Assembly: GCA_017311315.1 (NCBI GenBank)
Contig: CM029610.1
Coordinates: 35,772,870-35,836,869, forward strand
DNA from: Dendrocalamus latiflorus
Lineage: Eukaryota; Streptophyta; Magnoliopsida; Poales; Poaceae
Length of the DNA: 64,000 bases
Reading direction: 5' to 3'
Under the pieces are notes generated by a model. That model was not told the DNA's origin, ran no database searches, and saw nothing but the letters and a program-made list of their open reading frames with translations. Of this stretch, positions 56,799 through 64,000 are shown piece by piece (position 1 is the first letter of the stretch; the number at the start of each line of letters is the position of its first letter). The position numbers were made by a program, and so were the translations under genes.

Positions 56799-57025
56799 CT
56801 GCTTGTTGCGCCTTGCACGGCGAGGTATGCTGTATTTTTGCCTTGCAGCTGCTCAGTGGTGGAGGACAGGAAAAAAATGAGGTAGAGCAGATCGAAAGCA
56901 ATACCATTCAAGCTATAATACTAATCAAACCCATCAACAATAATCTAAGTACAAAGATGTTTAATAATGTAAGACATTGAAAAGTACCTCCAAAAATTGA
57001 AGGATCACAATAATATATCACCAAT

Positions 57026-57349
57026 TTAACATATAACCTTGTAGAGCATAGCAATGGAAATAACTTCATCTCTAATATTAGGAGCAAATCTATCAATTGG
57101 AATACGAAGCCCCGGATCAGAAACAATATAATCTGGGTTGAATTCAGTTACAAGATCACCTTGCACTGTCTCTTCTTCAATTACCTCTTCCACTTGTACA
57201 TAGCCTAATTGAAGTTGTTCTTGCCGCTCTTCCACTTGCCCAGCACCAACAGACTCTCCCACCTCCACTTCAACATTTCCACTTTCACGAGTGCTTGGGT
57301 TTGTGGCACTTGAACCCAGATTAAAATAGCTCTTCAAATCTAAACACAT
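57026..57349 (-). pseudogene. N-terminal fragment of a hAT-type (TTF/MYM zinc-finger) transposase
   Basis: A 107-codon minus-strand frame begins with DLKSYF and contains FNPDYIVSDPGLRIPIDRF and APNIRDEV, which I recognise as the conserved N-terminal stretch of plant TTF-type zinc-finger proteins with a hAT dimerisation domain. Homology stops at about 57065 and the zinc finger and catalytic core are absent. The GC-rich tract at 57520-57760 may be its upstream region. A relic 230 bp upstream of WAK 2. Confidence 0.55.
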
Positions 57350-57952
57350 AAAAGCAAATAGACAAATAAATTGACCTATAAATTTGCAAAATGTAAATTG
57401 GCAAATGTAAACTACATATCAATTATCAAAAATCAATGACACTCCTAATATATGCCTCACCTCTCTGTGATTTTTCCTTTCCCCTTTTATCCATTGCTCA
57501 AGCCTCAAAATCTCAAATAAAAATAAATTCAGCCGCTCGCCCGCTCCCCAGTCCCCAGACCCCCACCGCACAGCAGAGAGCCGAGTGCCTCCTCGGCTCC
57601 TCCTCCTCGCGAGTTCCGCCCGCCTGCCGGCCGCCTCTCGCCCGCCCGCCGGCCGCCTCCCACCCGCCCGGTCGCCTCCCGCCCGCCCGACGGCCGCCTC
57701 CCGCCCGCCAGAGCGCTGCTCCCCACCGCCGCTCACTTTCTCAGTATCTCAGGAGTAGGAGCACAGTAGACAGGGAGCATTGTTTCTAGGGTTTACATTA
57801 TTGGGCTTGGATAGAGGGGTATATGGGGGTCTATTGCAAAAATTTGAGGTATGGCCCAAGCCACACCTTGCCCTATCGGGCCCTCCGCCCTTGCAGCTGC
57901 TGGGCTTGCTAGCTCCTGGTATGTTGCTCTTCAGGTTAAGCGTTGAAAATAT

Positions 57953-58167
57953 GGGTGTGTATAGGTATCACCCGGATGTTTTCTTCCCAACAATCATCCA
58001 AATTTCGGACCGTTAGATTAGAGATCCAACGGTCTCTTTTTTGGAGGGGGGTGAATTTTTTTTGGAGGGGGTGGGGAGAATTTGTGGCCCTTGGATCTCT
58101 AATCCAACGGTCACAAATTTGGATGATAATTAGAAAGAAAACATCCGGATGATGTTTATCAATACCC
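57953..58167. mobile_element. Fold-back Mutator-like MITE
   Basis: 215 bp flanked by a perfect 9-bp duplication, TGAAAATAT (57944-57952 and 58168-58176), typical of Mutator-like elements. Ends GGGTGTGTATAG and, reversed, GGGTATTGATAA. Inverted repeats of nearly 100 bp share CGGATGTTTTCTT, ATCATCCAAATTT, and GGATTAGAGATCCAA or close variants. No coding capacity. Confidence 0.85.
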
Positions 58168-58176
58168 TGAAAATAT

Positions 58177-58914
58177 TTAAGAATGGTGCCGACAGAAATC
58201 GCCGTTGTTTCGTTTAACTAGCAAATTTACCTATGTAATTACACGACTAGATATTATCATAAAGTTATATTTAGTATATAACTCTACTAAATATAATTAA
58301 AATACAATTGTATTTGATATACAACTATAATATTATATATGATTAACCTGTACTGTTATAATTTGGTTCTACCAAAATAAGTGGTAGAGATACTTCTCTT
58401 TTTCTGAATTAATACGAGAATTTCTGGGATTATTTTTTTTAGAATTACTATGGGATTTTCTTGCCCTTAAAACGAATGAGGTGTCTTAAATCTCACCAGT
58501 TGTTTTTTTATTTATACAAATAGGTCCACTTTACAACCCCTAAACTATTGAGGTTGTTAGAAAATTGACCTTAAACTCAAAAACCGTCTCGACGGGAACC
58601 TTGAACTATAGATACTTACGAAGTTAACCCCTTGCGCAAGCCGACTCTGGTTGTGGACTGATATGGCCGCCATGTGTCTCCTTGCTGATAAAGAATGAGT
58701 TCGCAAGTAATAAAAAAAGAATAGGTTCACATGTTAGTCTCCCTCCCTATCTTCTTCTTCTTCCTCCCTCTCCCTCCCCTTCTTCCTCTCTGTTCGTGGC
58801 CGATCAACCCTCGTAGCATCGCTTTTCTTCTGCCAGTCTCGGTAAGATGGTAGGGCCAAAATGCCCATGATCGGAAGAACCGATGCCCTCTTGACATTGC
58901 CACTAGATCTATTT
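58177..58914. other. Intergenic AT-rich region, no gene seen
   Basis: AT-rich to 58500, then a segment with CTTTACAACCCCTAAACTATTG that has the look of a grass repeat end, but no termini could be paired. No recognised ORF. Confidence 0.35.
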
Positions 58915-59203
58915 GGAATGGCAAATCACATATTTCAGTGTGTCAGGTTCTACAGAGTAAGTTATAACTGTTGTTTCTTCCTCCTTATTATGTTGTGTGT
59001 TAGGCTTAGTTGTTGTCTTAGGTATAAAAGAACATTTGAGCTATCGCACCCTTCATTTGTAAATGAAGGACCTGATAGCCCAAATGTTCTCTTACGCCTA
59101 AGACAACAACTAAGCCCAACACGTAGAATGATAAGGAGGAAGAGCTTCAGGCATAACCTACTTTATAGAACCTGAGACACTGGGCTGTGTGATTTGGGAT
59201 GTT
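58915..59203. repeat. Long near-perfect hairpin (inverted repeat)
   Basis: Two arms of about 140 bp meet almost without a spacer: ...CCCTTCATTT then GT then AAATGAAGG... at about 59051-59069. Matching blocks include CTTAGTTGTTGTCTTAGG on the left and CCTAAGACAACAACTAAG on the right, TTCCTCCTTAT against ATAAGGAGGAA, and CAGGTTCTA against TAGAACCTG. Similarity falls off beyond AAATCACA on both sides. No target duplication was found, so it may be an inverted duplication rather than a transposon. Confidence 0.8.
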
Positions 59204-59426
59204 AGTACTGTAAAGAGACCTTGTAGCAATAATATACGTCACAGGATGTTCTAATTTCTTGTAAGATCGACCATGTGCAATGTTTACACTCACAGCTCAT
59301 TGTAATTAGTTTTTTCTTGTAAGAGAGATGTCATCACCGTCATCGATGTCACCGAATGGGTCTGACGCACCAAAGATAGGGGTAACTAAGCATGGCAGAG
59401 GAATATCTAAAAGGCCAGCGGGCTGA

Positions 59427-59630
59427 ATGATCCTCACGGAGGTCTCTCCGGATGGGGTCCCTCTGCAACCGAAAAAAGCAACTGCAATATTTCAGACTAA
59501 CTACGGAATAATCGGAAGGCAACAGGTCCCCATCATCATAGCAAACTGGAAAGGTTTGACAAAAGATGAGAGAAAAGTGTTGTGGACAGAAATTTCAAAC
59601 TCGTTCGCAATCCCAGCAGAAGTCTAAGAA
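59427..59630 (+). pseudogene. CACTA (En/Spm)-associated protein fragment
   Basis: The frame encodes LTEVSPDGVPLQPKKATAIF, then NYGIIGRQQVPIIIANWKGL and ERKVLWTEISNSFAIP. This has the shape of the conserved N-terminal block of plant CACTA-transposon ORFs (pattern: G-x-P-x-P, IGRxxVPI, W, LW, F-x-P). It stops after about 66 codons with no further homology, so it is a relic. The neighbouring hairpin could belong to the same element. Confidence 0.5.
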
Positions 59631-59639
59631 CTCATGCAA

Positions 59640-60079
59640 CGGCATACGCTCCTCGAGTTTAAGGTTGATTTTTAGAACACTCTAATAATTCAATGTTGTA
59701 AAGTGAACTTATTCTTTATTCTTTATTTCTATAGATTAGAACTCGGTTATTTTGTTAGACATGTAGACGTACACGTCAAAGTAAGAAGTCGTACTACGTC
59801 AAACGTGTGTTCATACTTATTTTGTTGAAAACTGCTGCTGAGCTTCATCAGGAAATGTTTGGCAGCCTAAGTGTCACATTCGACAAAGCAGTTGTGCAAG
59901 AAGCTGAGAAAACCCGACAAGATTGTACCCCAAGCCCGAAGGACCATGAAAATATGCCACTTGTCTGAAAGCACAGATCTGTTCAGTCCGCAAGATGCGT
60001 TGCCGTAAGGATGGAACTCTTTTACATTACTGTTTCAACCAGTATTTGAAATTCAGATACCGTTGGTTGTCTGTGCCGC
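59640..60079. other. Spacer, nothing recognised
   Basis: Non-coding, with no repeat ends or gene-like ORF that I can support. Confidence 0.35.
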
Positions 60080-61151
60080 ATACTTTGTTGAAATTCTGCT
60101 CAGAAAGTTTGCTTTTCCAGTTCTTCTGAAATTTGCAGGCAGCTGACGAAACATCGACGTCAACTACCGATCATACATCCATCGCATCCGTGAAAGCTAA
60201 GGTGTCGACTATTTTTTTTTTTTTTTGCCATTCGGAGAAATTTAGTACGAGTTTCGTTCAGTATGGTGTCTGAATTAGACAACTAGCGTTGATCAATTAG
60301 CATTATTATGTGAAAAGAAATCAAGAGCAGGTGGAGAAGAACGGAAGATAAACGCATCTTCTTAAAAAAAAAATTGACGGCTGCGTGCGTTGGATTCACA
60401 TGCCTAATCAGAGAACCTAGTTGTTTGTGTTTTTGGCTTCCTTGACCAGCTAACTGCTCACGCACGTGGACTATTGACTAGTGCTCTTTTTTTTTTTAAG
60501 AAAAATTGACGAGTGCTCTGACCACAAACACATCCCCTTCATGGCTTATGGCTGAAAACACATCCACAAACACAAACACATCGGTTCGGCTGAAAGCCTC
60601 ATGGCTTATGGCTGAAAACACTGTAGCTGGCTGAAAAAAGCACTGTAGCTGACAGAGGCTTATTTACCATAATTAAATTTAAAAAATTTTAAAAATAGAA
60701 AAAACATATTAGCCCATCACATATAATGTAAACAAATACGAGGAAAAAAAGAACCGGTAAAAAAACTCAAAAAAAGCCAAAAGTTCAGAAAAAGACGAAA
60801 TTTATGAATAGTGCAAAAATAAGCTGAAGCCAGAAGCTGAAGCCATATTGATCAGGGCCTAGATAGGGACAGAGGGCCTATTTTTTTTTGCTGTGATTTC
60901 TGACTTTTGGCTTCAGCTTGTGATTTTTGGACTATTTGTACAAGAGATTACAGAGTAACAGAAACTCACGTGCGTTTTTTATCGATATAAATGAAGTCAA
61001 TAAAGTATGTACTACAATTAATTAGTATACCCTATCTTGAAAAAATACTCTGTTTAAAAACTAGTTACTGTAGAAAAGCCGAAAAGCAACTTTTAGAAGC
61101 TGAAAAGAACAGAGCCAGAGATTTGGGTTCCAGTGACTTCAAGCTCACGGA
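60080..61151 (+). repeat. Copy A of a direct duplication, interrupted by MITEs
   Basis: 60080-60390 matches 61859-62166 with scattered substitutions (shared blocks such as CATCGACGTCAACTACCGAT and TTTCGTTCAGTATGGTGTCT). The match resumes at TAGATAGGGACAGA (60861-60874) and again at ATTTGGGTTCCAGTG (61119 on) to 61151. The intervening segments (60391-60858 and 60874-61116) are absent from the second copy and so are later insertions. Confidence 0.8.
60874..61116. mobile_element. Small MITE with 3-bp duplication
   Basis: 243 bp inserted into the duplicated segment; the empty site is visible at about 62188 in the second copy. Flanked by AGA on both sides (60871-60873 and 61117-61119). Ends GGGCCTATTTT and, reversed, GGCTCTGTTCTTTT. 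The 3-bp duplication suggests PIF/Harbinger, but AGA is not the usual TWA, so the class is uncertain. Confidence 0.5.
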
Positions 61152-61284
61152 TTGGGGGATCGGTGTCATTGGTGGACGCAAGTTGTAGGGGTGGCAAAAT
61201 CTAGGCCAGAGCTATTGGGCCGGAATGGTTCCTTTAAGGCCGGCTCAGGCTCGACTCAGCTTGTTTATGCCACGAGCGTGAGCG

Positions 61285-61821
61285 GAATTTTGGACACTTT
61301 TGGACCCCCTGTGCACTCAAAATTCCCGATTTGGCCCCCGAACGAAAAAAATTCCGGTTTTGGACCCCTTCTTAGCGCGGGATTACGAGCTGCCGCCACG
61401 TCGCCCGGTCCACCGCGCGACCCCGCCGTCCACCGCGCGAACGCCCGCCGACCGCACGACCCGGCGCCGACCGCGCGTTCCCGTCACCGACCGCGCGTCC
61501 CCCGGCCGACCGCGCGCTTCGTTCGCCCGAGCGCGTGTCCCCCCGCGCGAGCGCTTGCCCGAGCGCGCGAGCGCATGCCCGAGCGCGGGTTTCGTCCGCG
61601 GAGCGCGGGACTGGGCCGACAAGGGGGTCGCGCGGTCGGCGGGCAATGGCGCGCTCGGGCGGCCGATCGCGCGGTGGACGGCGGGGTCGCGCGGTGGATC
61701 GGGCGACGTGGCGGCAGCTCGTAATCCCGCGCTCAGAAGGGGTCCAAAACCGGAATTTTTTTTGTTCGGGGGTCAAATCGGGAATTTTGAGTGCACAGGG
61801 GTCCAAAAGTGTCCAAAATTC
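61285..61821. mobile_element. Mutator-like fold-back element with long inverted repeats
   Basis: 537 bp with a perfect 9-bp duplication, GCGTGAGCG (61276-61284 and 61822-61830). Ends are GAATTTTGGACAC on both sides. The arms of about 180 bp match closely, including TGCACTCAAAATTCCCGATT and its complement and GCGGGATTACGAGCTGCCGC. The centre is extremely GC-rich, with repeated CGCGAGCG/CCGACCGCGCG. Open frames on both strands here are compositional. Confidence 0.88.
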
Positions 61822-61858
61822 GCGTGAGCGTTTTTATCACATCTAGATCTAGTGTCAT

Positions 61859-62221
61859 ATACTTTGTTGAAATCCTGTTTAGACAATCGCTTTTCCACTT
61901 CTTCTGAAATTAGCAGGCAGCTGCCGAAACATCGACGTCAACTACCGATGATGCATCCATCGCATCCGTGCACGCTAAGGTGTCGATTTTCTTCTTCAAT
62001 TTTTTTTGCCATTCCGAGAAATTTACTACGAGTTTCGTTCAGTATGGTGTCTGAATTAGACCAACTAGCGTTGATCAGTTAGCATTATTATGTGAAAACA
62101 AATCAAGAACAGGTGGAGAAGAGCGGAAGATAAACGCATCTTCTTAAAAAATGACGACTGCGTGCGCTCAGCTATCTAGATAGGGACAGAAATTTGGGTT
62201 CCAGTGACTTCAAGCTCACGG
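61859..62221 (+). repeat. Copy B of a direct duplication
   Basis: An uninterrupted version of the segment at 60080-61151, showing the empty sites of the MITEs in copy A. Confidence 0.8.
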
Positions 62222-64000
62222 ACAACGAAGCTGCTCACTTTTGAGTTTTTTTTGATTCTACGGTGAACTCAAAAGTGAATTGTGGTGCCGGTTTCAAAAA
62301 AAAAAGTGAATTGTGGTCACTCATAAAGCGGTGCAGGTGGTACGTGAAATTTTCACTCGTCTATGGTTTTGCCCGTGTTTCGTACTAGTGTGTGTGACCT
62401 GCTCGTTGCTCCGGCCGTCTGACAAAGGTGTTCCACACCGCGGCCAACGTCCGGCCGAGTCCGTGGGCAACGGCGAACGCAACAAGCATGGAACGGCACG
62501 GCACGGCCGCCGGCCGCTGAGCGTATAAAAGTGCGGTGCTCAGGCGGCAAATTGCTGCGCGTTCCAATCAGTCCGGACCTCTGCACGCAGCGCACATGCA
62601 CATCATAATCGTTCGTGCCGCCCAGCCCGGCACGCGCGCGCGGCGGTGCCGTCCTCTCGGTTAGGCAGCCGCAACCCAGTCGAGACAGTCGGCACGTAAC
62701 TCGTCCCCGCGCGTAGCGGCCGGGTCGCCTTCCCTGCTCCGGCACACGCTCCCGCCAGCCGCGGCCACAAGCCACCTAGATCGTCCGTTCGTGAGTTGCG
62801 GAAGAGATATATGCTTGTAACAGAAGCGAGAACAAGAAAAGTAGAATAGTTATACGTCTGTGATTCTATCTTACTTCTAAAATAAGATAAATGAAGAAAT
62901 CGATTCAAAAAACTAGATATTCTGTTAGTTATTTTTATGCAGAATCTAGAAGCACAAGCAATACGAGGCCTTAAACCAGTCCGGTTCGGCAAAAGGCGCG
63001 TGCAGATGGGCCGGGTGGGGGGAGTTAGGTGGCTGGGAAGAAAACCAGATCGCCTTTTGACATGGGATCTGGGGCGGTGGAAGTAGTTGTGGTATTGGAC
63101 TTGGATTGTGAACTTATTCTATTTTGGACTCTATTGGGTTGGATTTAATTGTGAGCACGAACATCTACAGGACCAGGCCGAACAAAAACATCTCTCGCGG
63201 TGCCTGTGCCCAGAGTTCGGCTCCGATGCAAGGCTCCCCGCACATTATTATGTTCAGGCCAATGGTACGTGCCATGTGTGCAATCAATCAATTAATTAGT
63301 TTACTAAATTAAGTGCTAAATTTAATTACGCTGTTTATCTGACCCCACCCTTCTTCTCATCTGAATTATCTCTCGTCTCTCTTCTCAAACGCTGATTCAC
63401 AACTTCTGTTTGAAGATGAAATCCATATTTCCTTGACTTTCCATCGAACCTATGCCTATGCCCATGGTAACCGGGACTGATCTTCCGCTCCATCTATTCG
63501 AAGACATGTGTAGCTACAAAACTCCTTGATTAACCATGGTGATCTGATAAAGTGATAAACGGCTTGCCCGGCAGCTACTCCAAAGTTCACTCGTTCGATT
63601 CTCGTCGGAGGCATTTGTCAAGGTTGGCTTTCGTGAGCCCTCTGGCTGCTATAACTCAAACCGTGTCGACTTTGTAGATGTCACCGAAATCCAAACACTA
63701 CTAGTACTATCGACCTGTGAGGATCCGTACAACCATACTGAAAAAAATGATACTTCAATTCAAAGTTCAGATCGGATGCTTATGCCAGAGTCACCGGGCT
63801 TAAGCAAGATCTCCTAGGTTATATCATATAGCCAGTGCGTGTGTTGTTAAACACTTAAACTTAATTAAGAGACACACGTAACATGCTACCATTGTCGTGC
63901 AGGGCACCGTGCATTTGAGCCGAACTCCTGTGCCCGCGTGCTGCTGGGAGTCGATGAACAAGAGACAGCACGCTGCACGCATAGCTCTACTCACGTGCAT
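62222..64000. other. Terminal region, no gene assigned
   Basis: GC-rich at 62380-62780, with a TATA-like TATAAAA at 62524-62530 that could be a core promoter, followed by AT-rich sequence. Small ORFs (63087-63299 and others) show no family. A gene may start here and continue beyond the window, but nothing in the sequence proves it. Confidence 0.3.

Noticed and set aside
61152..61846. ORFs of 87-190 codons in the GC-rich fold-back element
   Set aside because: They read through terminal inverted repeats and simple GC repeats, on both strands, and encode only Arg/Pro/Ala-rich sequence.
63087..63299. 70-codon ORF near the window end
   Set aside because: No domain, and no splice or codon-use support beyond length; indistinguishable from chance.

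Overview
This is plant nuclear DNA, almost certainly from a grass (Poaceae). The evidence is GT-AG split genes, GC-rich first exons grading into AT-richer later exons, two wall-associated receptor kinases of the type common in cereals, and a dense, nested load of LTR retrotransposons, LINE fragments and small non-autonomous DNA transposons. No bacterial, viral or organellar gene organisation is present. I ran no database search; family names rest on motifs, architecture and boundaries read from the sequence.

Three host genes are supported. (1) A class II lysine--tRNA ligase with an organellar-type leader lies on the minus strand. Twelve exons run from the ATG at 21310 down to 5591, every intron is GT-AG, and the phases join into 491 uninterrupted codons. 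The last exon(s), with class II motif 3, lie beyond position 1. (2) A wall-associated kinase (WAK) lies on the plus strand, 30265-32790, in three exons. (3) A paralogous WAK lies on the minus strand, 56798-54191, with identical lengths for exons 1 and 2. The two WAKs converge tail to tail, about 21.4 kb apart.

Region by region: 1-5590 holds a young Ty3/gypsy chromovirus-like element (477-5540, TSD AACAA) inside an intron of the ligase gene. 5591-21310 is the ligase gene; its introns hold a 5'-truncated LINE, hAT-type elements with 8-bp duplications (8929-9498, 16130-16414, a probable one at 10154-10623) and a palindromic LTR element (12773-15398, TSD ATATC) carrying a nested hAT (13459-14309). 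21311-24448 is the ligase upstream region, an AT microsatellite, an unassigned GC-rich stretch and a MITE. 24454-29351 is an intact Ty1/copia element resembling Hopscotch/Ale, with apparently identical 229-bp LTRs and one open 1463-codon frame. 30265-32790 is WAK 1. 33071-34285 is a reversed LINE fragment. 34687-52153 is one 17.5-kb composite: a Sirevirus-like element with about 2.8-kb LTRs and a gag but no pol, whose 5' LTR is split by a second, decayed copia element (36913-43348). 54191-56798 is WAK 2. 57000-64000 is gene-poor and holds fragments of hAT and CACTA transposon genes, two Mutator-like fold-back elements with 9-bp duplications, a near-perfect hairpin and a diverged direct duplication.

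The most unusual objects are: (a) the palindromic LTR element, with LTRs facing each other inside one matching 5-bp duplication; (b) the gag-only Sirevirus-like element, whose LTRs are studded with the perfect palindrome GCGGTAGTACCGC and whose interior has many copies of a motif resembling its own primer-binding site; and (c) the convergent WAK pair held apart by that element. I found no operon, CRISPR array or other novel enzymatic system.
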